Of a DNA stretch of 20,419 nt, positions 6,807 through 13,091 are shown in pieces. Position 1 is the stretch's first letter, and each line of letters opens with the position of its first letter. This DNA comes from a virus. The translations under genes were made by a program, and so were the position numbers. The notes under the pieces are model-generated. The model was not told where the DNA came from, made no database searches, and saw only the letters and a program-made list of their open reading frames with translations. The stretch spans positions 1 to 20,419 of IMG/VR virus record IMGVR_UViG_3300008267_009253; one strand, 5' to 3'.

Positions 6807-7189
6807 TGGCTAATGATGCTTTAGATTATATTAATAGAGATATAGTAAACGTAAAAGAAGAATTACGTACTATAAGCAAACTTGTCAGAGACGGCAATGG
6901 CCAGCCCAGTTTAATGCAACAAGTAACTATGTTGCAAAGCGATATCGGGCGTATTGAAGTGGAATTAAAAGAACAGATTTTACATTTGCAAGGAAGTGTA
7001 GACTCTTTACGGTCTAAAGATAAAGAAAGAAATAGTTTAGTGTGGCAGTTTAAAACAGCAATAGCCGTGGCATTAATTACGGGCTTTACCTCAATTTATA
7101 TACACTATAGCAGTCCTAAGAGTGGAGATACAGAAAAACTCCTCGAGCAAATTATACAAAAGCTAGACAAACAAGCCCTTAAAAAATAG
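6806..7189 (+). CDS. Coiled-coil protein with one transmembrane segment (XhlA-like architecture)
   Basis: A 127-aa protein of unassigned function. Residues 1-75 are strongly helical with heptad-like spacing (VNVKEELRTISKLV and later IGRIEVELKEQILHLQGSVDSL). A single hydrophobic segment spans about 84-101 (TAIAVALITGFTSIYIHY), followed by a short charged tail. This resembles XhlA/hemolysin-type small phage proteins that bind the inner membrane and sometimes assist holins, but it is also a generic plan for any membrane-anchored coiled coil. The start is embedded in an inverted repeat that also holds the previous stop, so expression may be controlled at initiation. Confidence 0.6.
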   Translation: MANDALDYINRDIVNVKEELRTISKLVRDGNGQPSLMQQVTMLQSDIGRIEVELKEQILHLQGSVDSLRSKDKERNSLVWQFKTAIAVALITGFTSIYIHYSSPKSGDTEKLLEQIIQKLDKQALKK

Positions 7190-7207
7190 TGTAGATTTAA
7201 TAAAATT

Positions 7208-7231
7208 ATCTCTTACAATACAGTAAGAGAT
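7208..7231 (+). promoter_or_regulatory. 9-bp hairpin immediately before the ATG at 7233
   Basis: ATCTCTTAC (7208-7216), loop AATACA, GTAAGAGAT (7223-7231): a perfect inverted repeat ending one base before the start codon. Its position and stem length mirror the repeat at 6785-6806, although the sequence differs. A translational switch or operator is possible; there is no T-tract for termination. Confidence 0.5.
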
Positions 7232-7232
7232 T

Positions 7233-7505
7233 ATGAAAGGTTTACAACTTAGTATTGAAGATAAGCAGCTTATAATTGAAAGCCTACTTTTTAATGCATG
7301 TACGGATGTGTGCAGTGAACATACAATCGCACAGCAGGCTCGAATGATAAAGATTGCTGAACTTCTTAATAAGGATAATAGCGATGTACTATTAAAAAAT
7401 ATATATGTTTTTAGTGATTCTGAGATACCTTATGATGATAAGTGTACCCCTTTAATTTTGGAGAAATTTAAAAATCTCTCTTCAAATAGTTTTCTTTCTG
7501 ATTAA
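7233..7505 (+). CDS. Hypothetical protein, 90 aa
   Basis: Unrecognised, predicted mostly helical and soluble (MKGLQLSIEDKQLIIESLL). It contains three Cys (two in NACTDVCSEH, one in DDKCTPLI) but no classic zinc-finger spacing. A 9-bp inverted repeat lies just before its ATG, and its TAA stop shares a base with the next ATG (TAATG), so the glycosyltransferase is probably coupled to it. No function is proposed. Confidence 0.6.
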   Translation: MKGLQLSIEDKQLIIESLLFNACTDVCSEHTIAQQARMIKIAELLNKDNSDVLLKNIYVFSDSEIPYDDKCTPLILEKFKNLSSNSFLSD

Positions 7506-8191
7506 TGAAAAAGACAATCGTATATTTTTGTTCTGAATGTACAAACGAAAAAGAACTGAATCAGAAATACGGTAGATATAATGTATTAAAATCCCCTACA
7601 CTCGATAATGTACAATTTATCGGTAATTATAGTAATAAAACTTCTTTACCTAAAGTATATAATAAAGTAATAACTAATGAAGATGTTAATGTTGTTTTGG
7701 TACATGATGATGTCTTAATTAATGATAGCAATTGGGTACAGAAAATCGAAGACGGTTTAAAGACGTACGACGTTCTTGGGTTAGCTGGTACCGCTAATGT
7801 AAGATTAACAGAACCGTGCTTGTGGCACCTTATGAGTTCTAGAGAAGATCATAGAGGTAAAGTAAGCCATGTAACGGAAGACGGAAAAGGTACGTTCGTT
7901 ACTCATTTCGGTAAACATAGCCGTGTTCTTATACTAGACGGGCTCTTTTTAGCATTTAATGCTAAAAAGGTATTTAATTCAGGCGCGCGGTTTGACGAAT
8001 CGAACCCTTGTATTGCCCATTTTTACGATATAGATTTTAGCTTAACTTGTAATAGTAAAAAACTAAAACTTGGCACTGTAGATATAAATGCTGTACATAA
8101 TTCTCACGGTCTTCGCAGTTTTACAGATGAATGGCTTACTGGACAAGTGTGGTTTATGGACAAAGCAAGGAATGGAAAATATTTAGCTTAA
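7505..8191 (+). CDS. Glycosyltransferase-like protein (Glyco_tranf_2_5 type)
   Basis: A 228-aa predicted glycosyltransferase of the small GT-A group that Pfam calls Glyco_tranf_2_5. Features: an N-terminal IVYFCS strand; LPKVYNKVI followed by VNVVLVHDDVLI with the HDD metal/sugar-nucleotide motif (residues 67-69); a LGLAGTAN stretch (about 95-102); and a late HFYDIDFSLTC segment followed by VHNSHG. No signal peptide or membrane segment is seen, so it acts in the cytoplasm. The acceptor could be a virion protein, a modified DNA base or a host glycan; its place after the deazaguanine genes and before replication genes does not decide this. It is translationally coupled to the preceding 90-aa gene. 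Confidence 0.7.
   Translation: MKKTIVYFCSECTNEKELNQKYGRYNVLKSPTLDNVQFIGNYSNKTSLPKVYNKVITNEDVNVVLVHDDVLINDSNWVQKIEDGLKTYDVLGLAGTANVRLTEPCLWHLMSSREDHRGKVSHVTEDGKGTFVTHFGKHSRVLILDGLFLAFNAKKVFNSGARFDESNPCIAHFYDIDFSLTCNSKKLKLGTVDINAVHNSHGLRSFTDEWLTGQVWFMDKARNGKYLA
7945..7969. repeat. 11-bp inverted repeat inside the glycosyltransferase gene
   Basis: CTTTTTAGCAT (7945-7955), a 3-base loop and ATGCTAAAAAG (7959-7969) form a perfect stem. Neither strand has a T-run directly after it, so it is not a standard terminator. Part may be chance in A+T-rich coding sequence. Confidence 0.4.
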
Positions 8192-8194
8192 CAC

Positions 8195-8200
8195 TATAAT
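8195..8200 (+). promoter_or_regulatory. Possible -10 box (TATAAT)
   Basis: A consensus TATAAT lies 6 bases before the ATG at 8207, in the only gap between the glycosyltransferase and the replication cluster. No good -35 hexamer was found at the expected distance. If used, transcription would start at about the ATG, giving a leaderless mRNA. Confidence 0.3.
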
Positions 8201-8206
8201 TTAACT

Positions 8207-8788
8207 ATGATTATTAACGATCAAAAAATATACGACGGTTCTTTTATTCATAAGCGCTTTGCATACAAGTATTTTCGAGACAAGACTCTACCTATCGGTA
8301 ATATTGTGTCGTTCGTTGCCCCTGTAGAGGTTACCCTCAATCTTATTGATCTTGAAGATTCTCTAGAAAAAGATTATATTTATAGTGAATCAATGATTAA
8401 TTTCTGTTGGGAAATTCCTAATTTAGATCCTTTTGGCGCTGTTTGTTTTCAGCGCCTATTTAATACAGCTGTCGCAAACATTCTGCATAAAGAGATTAAC
8501 AAACCTATTGAGATGAAGGGAGATGATATTATTGTACATGCAGATCACGATCAAGGCGGAGTACATCAAACTAAAGGAAAAGCATCTGTGAGTATTACAT
8601 ACTCAAAAGATAATGTAGCTATTGGCCATACAGGTATTAACATTAATGCAGGCAAGAAAGCACCGGCTTTTGCCTATAGCACTAATTTGAATAACGAACA
8701 AGTTAATAAGTTTCAAAATACTGTACATCACCAGTTCTACACTATGGTAGATAATATTTTTATTGCTACTTCTAAGGTAATTGTTTAA
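8207..8788 (+). CDS. DUF366-family-like protein
   Basis: A 193-aa protein whose motif order matches, from memory, the DUF366 family of archaea and bacteria: an opening YDGSFIHKRFAYKYF, a strand ending FVAPVEV, LIDLEDSLEKDYIYSESMINF, a QRLF helix, a GDDI motif, a KASVSITYS strand, GHTGININ, and a C-terminal SKV. The biochemical role of DUF366 is not something I can state with certainty. The queE, queC and gat genes upstream raise the possibility that it acts on a 7-deazaguanine intermediate, but that rests on neighbourhood alone. Its stop shares a base with the next ATG (TAATG), so it is coupled to the clamp-loader-like gene. No membrane segment or signal peptide is visible. Confidence 0.6.
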   Translation: MIINDQKIYDGSFIHKRFAYKYFRDKTLPIGNIVSFVAPVEVTLNLIDLEDSLEKDYIYSESMINFCWEIPNLDPFGAVCFQRLFNTAVANILHKEINKPIEMKGDDIIVHADHDQGGVHQTKGKASVSITYSKDNVAIGHTGININAGKKAPAFAYSTNLNNEQVNKFQNTVHHQFYTMVDNIFIATSKVIV

Positions 8789-9174
8789 TGTTTGAGTATA
8801 TAAACAGTATACTTTTTAAAACTAAGGGACCAGGTACGGAAAATCTTAATGAAAATTCTGATTTTCAGCCGTACCTGGTCCAGCGGTGGTGCAGTATGCA
8901 TTCAGCTGAAATAGCTGTCTTATTAAATCAAACTAGTAACGTTTCTTGGTCCGCTTTGCAAAACAATACTATGTGGTTTCAGTATATGACCAGTACTATA
9001 CCTAAGTGCAAATTTCAGAGAATAAATTACATCAAAAAGAAAAAAGATACTGAAACGGTTAAAAGCCAAAAAGAAATTATCAACAAGGTTGCAAATAACC
9101 TTGAAATTTCAACTAGAGAAGTAAATTCTTATATACAAGAATTTAATTTACAACTACCACATGAAAAAAAGTGA
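8788..9174 (+). CDS. 62: Probable clamp-loader small subunit, T4 gp62-like
   Basis: A 128-aa protein with weak but ordered similarity to T4 gp62, the small subunit of the gp44/gp62 clamp loader. Matching stretches are a central aromatic segment ending in IPKCKFQRINYIKKKK (compare the IPRGKRYGKW region of gp62) and a C-terminal ANNLEISTREVNSYIQEF resembling gp62 LAKRYQVNTNDAI. It is shorter than T4 gp62 (187 aa). The ATPase subunit gp44 and clamp gp45 are not in the window, which lowers confidence. The gene carries an unusually strong 13-bp inverted repeat near its 5' end. It overlaps the co-chaperonin gene by 14 bases. Confidence 0.45.
   Translation: MFEYINSILFKTKGPGTENLNENSDFQPYLVQRWCSMHSAEIAVLLNQTSNVSWSALQNNTMWFQYMTSTIPKCKFQRINYIKKKKDTETVKSQKEIINKVANNLEISTREVNSYIQEFNLQLPHEKK
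8827..8881. repeat. 13-bp perfect inverted repeat with nested 6-bp stem
   Basis: GGACCAGGTACGG (8827-8839) pairs fully with CCGTACCTGGTCC (8869-8881). Inside the 29-base loop GAAAAT (8851-8856) and ATTTTC (8861-8866) make a second stem. It lies in codons 14-32 of the gp62-like gene and is far more G+C-rich than its surroundings. No T-run follows on the plus strand; the minus strand continues CTTAGTTTT, a poor U-tract. Confidence 0.7.
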
Positions 9175-9607
9175 AATAGCACTAGAAAAAGCCACTAAAA
9201 ATATGAGTAAAGCTGATAGGGAGAAAGCCTATCAAGCTTTTGAAGATGTTGGCACTGACACTAATAAAGGCATGGTTCGTCTCGAGGACTATACTAATTC
9301 AGATTTAAATCTTACAGGCTGGAAGCTAACTAATGTTCTTGACGATATTCTTATGTGTCAGTTCGTAGATATTAATGAGGACGGCACGCAGATTTTTAGA
9401 GGTGGGATTTGGGTACCAGTTAATGCTGTACAGCAAGCTTGGAGAGTTGCTAAAGTATTACTTGCCGGACCTCGAGCAAAAGTAAAGCCAGGCCAGTATG
9501 TAATTTTCCCAAGTACCTTTGGACTTAAAGCAAGTAATATAAATAATCTTAGACATATAGTTTTTCTTAATGAAGATAGAATTTTTGGTGTAGCAGAAAA
9601 AGAATGA
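9161..9607 (+). CDS. 31: GroES-like co-chaperonin (functional analogue of T4 gp31)
   Basis: A 148-aa protein whose residues 59-148 align in pattern with GroES: a first strand (DDILMCQFVDI), a loop then GGIWVP (81-86, compare GGIILP), VAKVLLAGP (97-104, compare GEVVAVG), KPGQYVIFPSTFG (109-121, compare VGDKVIFNKYGG) and a C-terminal LNEDRIFGVAE (compare REEDILAVI). The NEDGTQIFR segment (72-80) would be the mobile loop that contacts GroEL. T4-type phages encode gp31 because their large capsid protein needs a modified GroEL chamber, so this fits the gp23 in the window. The first 58 residues are an added helical, charged region absent from GroES. It overlaps both neighbours and is probably coupled. 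Confidence 0.7.
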   Translation: MKKSEIALEKATKNMSKADREKAYQAFEDVGTDTNKGMVRLEDYTNSDLNLTGWKLTNVLDDILMCQFVDINEDGTQIFRGGIWVPVNAVQQAWRVAKVLLAGPRAKVKPGQYVIFPSTFGLKASNINNLRHIVFLNEDRIFGVAEKE

Positions 9608-9987
9608 GAGTATCCCAAACAGCATTAGTAGCTCTTCTCAATAAAAACGCCGTAGAACTTAAGTTTCTACGGCGTCGTCCTTTAGAAGGGGATATGCCAA
9701 CAAGAAGAATGTTGGCCACTAATGATACTATCTTATTAAATAGTTCCGCTGGAAGAGTAGCATTAAATTTTAGACCAGCTACTGGCCGACTAAAATTCAA
9801 CCCCGCTTCAAAACGTTTAGTTTTAACCTGGGATATATTTATGCAGGATTATCGATTGGTACCTGCTGATGCAGTTGAGATCATTAGTGTTATACCTACA
9901 ACCCCGCCTGAACAATTCTGGAAATACTTTAGCGACGTATTAAGTAAAATGTCTGCAACTGATAAACAACAGTTTATGGACAAGTAA
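9604..9987 (+). CDS. WYL_2/Sm-like small protein (DUF2693-like), tentative
   Basis: A 127-aa protein. A beta-rich core (residues 16-101) starts AVELKFLRRRPLEGDMPTRR and ends LTWDIFMQDYRLVPADAVEII, resembling the WYL_2/DUF2693 Sm-like SH3-barrel of phages, where a strand ends in a W/Y-R pair followed by a I/V-rich strand. The C-terminal 25 residues are helical (PEQFWKYFSDVLSKMS). Ligand and role are unknown; Sm-like and WYL folds often bind nucleic acid or nucleotides. It starts within the co-chaperonin stop (ATGA) and carries an 11-bp hairpin in codons 15-24 that looks like an antisense terminator. Confidence 0.45.
   Translation: MRVSQTALVALLNKNAVELKFLRRRPLEGDMPTRRMLATNDTILLNSSAGRVALNFRPATGRLKFNPASKRLVLTWDIFMQDYRLVPADAVEIISVIPTTPPEQFWKYFSDVLSKMSATDKQQFMDK
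9647..9675 (-). terminator. Antisense-facing hairpin with T-tract
   Basis: ACGCCGTAGAA (9647-9657) and TTCTACGGCGT (9665-9675) form a perfect 11-bp G+C-rich stem with a 7-base loop. Read on the minus strand it is followed by TTTTA (ggcgtTTTTATTG), the layout of a rho-independent terminator. All genes for several kb on either side are on the plus strand, so it would stop antisense transcription. Confidence 0.55.
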
Positions 9988-9988
9988 T

Positions 9989-10324
9989 ATGATAGACATT
10001 TTAGATAATTTTATTAAACCTTATTTTCTTAAAGACGTAATTTTTACCCTTAAAAATAAAACCTATAAAAAAGGTAAACTAGTTAATTTTAAGATTTCAG
10101 GCTGTTATGTATCTTTTATTTTAAACACTGAAAAAAAGAAAGAATCTTTTGAGATACCTTTTCCATTTGCTGTAACAGAGAAGAATAATCAAATTACCTT
10201 TGATTATAAATTAGAAACATTAGCTGAACAAGACTTTGAGTTGCTTATTAATTTGAAGTCAACTACTAAAGTAAAAAACAGCAAGTTTTATAATGCAGTA
10301 CTTACAATTAATAAATTGAATTAG
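9989..10324 (+). CDS. Hypothetical protein, 111 aa
   Basis: Unrecognised, Lys-rich and beta-rich protein (for example VIFTLKNKTYKKGKLVNFKISGC and FELLINLKS). No signal peptide, membrane segment or catalytic motif is visible. It starts one base after the previous stop and sits between the Sm-like gene and the helicase, so it is probably expressed with the replication set. The alternating hydrophobic/charged strands would fit a small barrel fold, but this is only an impression. Confidence 0.6.
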   Translation: MIDILDNFIKPYFLKDVIFTLKNKTYKKGKLVNFKISGCYVSFILNTEKKKESFEIPFPFAVTEKNNQITFDYKLETLAEQDFELLINLKSTTKVKNSKFYNAVLTINKLN

Positions 10325-10352
10325 TTGTAAGTTAGAGTACTATATAGGGCTG

Positions 10353-11960
10353 ATGAACCTTGTTAAGCCCTTGATTGAATATTTTCCTGAAGGCTATACG
10401 CCACGGCCTCATCAAATAACTGGGCTTGAAAAGCTCGATGCTTCTCTAAGAAAAGAAGCTAAGTTCATTATCATACAAGCCCCCACCGGTTCCGGTAAAT
10501 CTTTTATCAGTAAGACTCTATCAAATATAACCCGGGAGTGCGATAATGAGTATCAGCGTTTAGTTTTTAACTATTACGCCTTCGATGAAGATTACGCAGG
10601 CGCTATTGCAAAATTGCCACCGCACGGCCTTTTTGCTTTAACAACGACCAAGGCTTTACAGAATCAATATAAAGATCTGTTTAATGAATCCTCTATTTTT
10701 AAAGGTAAGAGCAACTATCAGTGCGATATTGATAATAGTTTAACTACTGAGCATGCTCCCTGTCTAATCTCGCCTAAGCAAAAGAAGGAATGCTGGGACG
10801 ATCATTGCTGCCCGTACTACGAGTCCCGCAATAGTGCTTTAATTGAAAAATTCGCGGTGCTAAATTATGCATCTTTTTTCAATCTTCCTAATCATCTTAA
10901 AAAGAGACAGATACTAGTTGCGGACGAATGCTCAGAGTTAGAAGATGAAATTGTTAAATACTATTCTGCTGAAATTGATTACAGACGTTTAACTGTAAAC
11001 AATATAGAATTTGACAAGTTAACTAGTGAAGTACCGGCTAAAGCTCTTGGTTGGCTTACTGATCTAGCTGGTAATGTACAGAAAGCTATTGAAGATCATA
11101 AAGGCCGCGCTCGTTATGAGAATAATAAAATTGAGCTTATTAAACAGCAATTTAGAAAAGACCTTTATGAATCGATAATTAATATTATCGATCATTGGGA
11201 TAAGACTCAATATATAATTGAAAAAGACGGGGAAAAAGCTACTTTTACCCCGCTTAAAATAGATACCTTAACTCATTGCTTATTTGATTATGCCGATACG
11301 GTTATATTAATGAGTGCAACTATCGTTGATAAGAATATCTTTGCAAAGACTCTTGGTATAAAAGATTTTGAATATATAGAGTTTGAATCTACCTTTGATC
11401 CAAAGAAGAGCCCTATATATTGCCATAGCAAATACCCGCTAAATTACAAAACTCTAGAGAACAATCTACCTCCAGTGGTAGATATTACCCACAGTGTAGC
11501 CGAAAAACATAAAGGCGAGAAGGGCATTATACACACCCATTCATTTGCTATTACTCAAGCAGTTCAAAAGAAACTAAAAGGTAAACGTTTTTTATACAGA
11601 GAAGAAGGTACTACCAATGAAATTATTATTAAAGAACACACTCTTCGTAAGGATGATACCGTTCTTGTTAGTCCATCTTTGACTATGGGGTTAGACCTTA
11701 AAGGGGATTTAGGTAGATGGCAAGTTATCATAAAGATGCCATACCCCTCCCTAGCAAGTAAGCGGATTAAAAAACTTTTCGAAATTGACTCTAGCTGGTA
11801 TAGAATGAAAATGTTTATATCTCTTATACAAGCTTGCGGTCGCTGTACACGTAGCGCTGAAGACGAGAGTACTACATATATCCTAGATGGTACATCAGTA
11901 AAGACTATTATTGATAATAGACATGTTCTGCCTAAACACTTCTTAGATCGTATTATGTAA
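10353..11960 (+). CDS. Superfamily 2 DNA helicase with predicted Fe-S cluster (DinG/XPD type)
   Basis: A 535-aa ATP-dependent helicase. The Q-motif-like PRPHQITGLEKL (18-29) precedes Walker A APTGSGKSF (43-51). The region between motifs I and II holds C124, C137, C147, C152 and C153 (ending CCPYY), the position of the 4Fe-4S domain of XPD/DinG/Rad3 helicases. Motif II is ADECS (190-194), a DExH variant; SATI (about 321-324) is motif III; SPSLTMGLDL and QACGRCTRS (492-500) are motifs V and VI with the arginine finger. Such enzymes unwind DNA 5' to 3' in repair, R-loop removal or recombination. It differs from T4 UvsW, Dda and gp41. A 28-base gap before it lacks a clear promoter; its stop lies within the gp15 late-type octamer. 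Confidence 0.85.
   Translation: MNLVKPLIEYFPEGYTPRPHQITGLEKLDASLRKEAKFIIIQAPTGSGKSFISKTLSNITRECDNEYQRLVFNYYAFDEDYAGAIAKLPPHGLFALTTTKALQNQYKDLFNESSIFKGKSNYQCDIDNSLTTEHAPCLISPKQKKECWDDHCCPYYESRNSALIEKFAVLNYASFFNLPNHLKKRQILVADECSELEDEIVKYYSAEIDYRRLTVNNIEFDKLTSEVPAKALGWLTDLAGNVQKAIEDHKGRARYENNKIELIKQQFRKDLYESIINIIDHWDKTQYIIEKDGEKATFTPLKIDTLTHCLFDYADTVILMSATIVDKNIFAKTLGIKDFEYIEFESTFDPKKSPIYCHSKYPLNYKTLENNLPPVVDITHSVAEKHKGEKGIIHTHSFAITQAVQKKLKGKRFLYREEGTTNEIIIKEHTLRKDDTVLVSPSLTMGLDLKGDLGRWQVIIKMPYPSLASKRIKKLFEIDSSWYRMKMFISLIQACGRCTRSAEDESTTYILDGTSVKTIIDNRHVLPKHFLDRIM
11228..11252 (-). terminator. Antisense-facing hairpin with T-tract inside the helicase gene
   Basis: CGGGGAAAAAG (11228-11238), loop CTA, CTTTTACCCCG (11242-11252): ten pairs around one A-A mismatch. 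On the minus strand the stem is followed by TCTTTTT. As at 9647-9675, no minus-strand gene is near, so it would end antisense transcripts; the plus strand has no T-run after it. Confidence 0.45.
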
Positions 11961-11963
11961 GTA
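11956..11963 (+). promoter_or_regulatory. Putative late promoter of gp15 (TGTAAGTA)
   Basis: TGTAAGTA overlaps the helicase stop codon and ends 5 bases before the GTG start at 11969. It would separate late expression of gp15, the adhesin and perhaps the portal from the earlier helicase operon. Confidence 0.5.
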
Positions 11964-11968
11964 ATATT

Positions 11969-13090
11969 GTGCAGAAGTACACATATCACTGGGAAGTAAA
12001 GGATTTATTAACCCAATTTTTACAGGCCTTTGACGGGGCCATAGTAAAGCGTTATGATAATAACCGTCAAGCCGGTAATAATGTAGCGGTTAGATATGTT
12101 TATTCCCCTAAACAAAGAGTTTTACACGATTTAATTAATAAGGCTCAGCATATAACTTTACCCGCAGTTTCTTTTTGGATAAGTAGTATAAGCAGAGATC
12201 CTAGTAGAGTATTCAATAAACTAGAAGGTCAGTACTGGACCAATACCACCACTTCAGTTTATAACAAAAGTTCTTCTAATACTAATTTACAACCAGTACC
12301 TGTTAATATAGAAGTAAGCGTTAGTATTTTAACTCGGTTTCAGACTGATATGGATCAAATTTTAAGTAATTTCGTTCCGTATAGTGATCCTTATTTTATT
12401 ATTTCCTGGACTAGAGAAGGAATGCCAGGGCTAGAAATACGTTCAGAAGTTCTATGGGGTGGTAGTTTAAATATGACATACCCAGTTGAGCAATCAGATA
12501 CACAGCCTACTCGGGTTATCTGTGATACTAGTTTCACTATAAAAGGGTGGCTATTTAAATACGATGCAGACCCTATTGGTAGAATATTTAAAATTGAAAA
12601 TAATTTTTACCCGGTCTCTGGAGTACCCACCTTACAAAATATTGACTCTCTCGTTAACCCTACACTAACTGAAACGTTTATACTTTCAGCTCGGCCGGTT
12701 ATTGCGTATAGTTCAGCTTGGTTTGCACAGCGCTCTCTTTCAGGTATTATAGAAATATATGGGGATATGTATTCTCATACTAATAATGTTTACCTTAGTG
12801 GTAGTACGGGTATGTTTACAGGCACTACCACAATTAACCCGTTTTCAGCTTCTACAAGTTTATCTGCGTCTTATCCTGCCCTTACAGGTGTTGTACCCGC
12901 TTTAGATTACTACGCTATAAGTGACAACAAGATGATAGTAACGTATCAAGCACCCGCCGGGATTGGAAGCTTTGATATAATAGTAGTTAATGATGCTGGC
13001 TACACTAAACTTTCAACCGATTCGTATAACCCTAATTATTCAACTCAGTACCCTTACGTCTCGGGGGTACAAGTAACAAACCCTAACTAG
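11969..13090 (+). CDS. 15: Proximal tail sheath stabiliser/connector, T4 gp15 family, C-terminally extended
   Basis: Caps the contractile tail tube and sheath and joins it to the neck. The start is GTG (QKYTYHWEVKDLL). Residues 1-230 follow T4 gp15: FDGAIVKRYDNN then VRYVYSPKQRVLHDLINK (compare IQIKRQ and VPITYASKEHFMMKLNK), a VSVSILTRFQTDMDQIL segment (compare LSIFTRYEDDMFQIV), the PYSDPYF sequence and a conserved TSFTIKGWLF strand (compare LTFEVNGWMY). The protein is 373 aa against 272 in T4. The extra C-terminal ~110 residues look like an Ig/IPT-type beta domain (SGSTGMFTGTTTINPF and APAGIGSFDIIVVNDAGY). It precedes the LamG gene and portal on the plus strand. Confidence 0.85.
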   Translation: MQKYTYHWEVKDLLTQFLQAFDGAIVKRYDNNRQAGNNVAVRYVYSPKQRVLHDLINKAQHITLPAVSFWISSISRDPSRVFNKLEGQYWTNTTTSVYNKSSSNTNLQPVPVNIEVSVSILTRFQTDMDQILSNFVPYSDPYFIISWTREGMPGLEIRSEVLWGGSLNMTYPVEQSDTQPTRVICDTSFTIKGWLFKYDADPIGRIFKIENNFYPVSGVPTLQNIDSLVNPTLTETFILSARPVIAYSSAWFAQRSLSGIIEIYGDMYSHTNNVYLSGSTGMFTGTTTINPFSASTSLSASYPALTGVVPALDYYAISDNKMIVTYQAPAGIGSFDIIVVNDAGYTKLSTDSYNPNYSTQYPYVSGVQVTNPN

Positions 13091-13091
13091 T

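Noticed and set aside
11564-11989. 141-codon minus-strand open frame under the helicase 3' end
   Set aside because: It lies wholly opposite helicase motifs V and VI, has no promoter or coupled neighbour, and its translation has no recognisable domain.
12798-12831. GTGGTAGT / ACTACCAC 8-bp inverted repeat in gp15
   Set aside because: Loop of 18 bases, no T-run, and Thr/Ser/Gly-rich coding explains the sequence.
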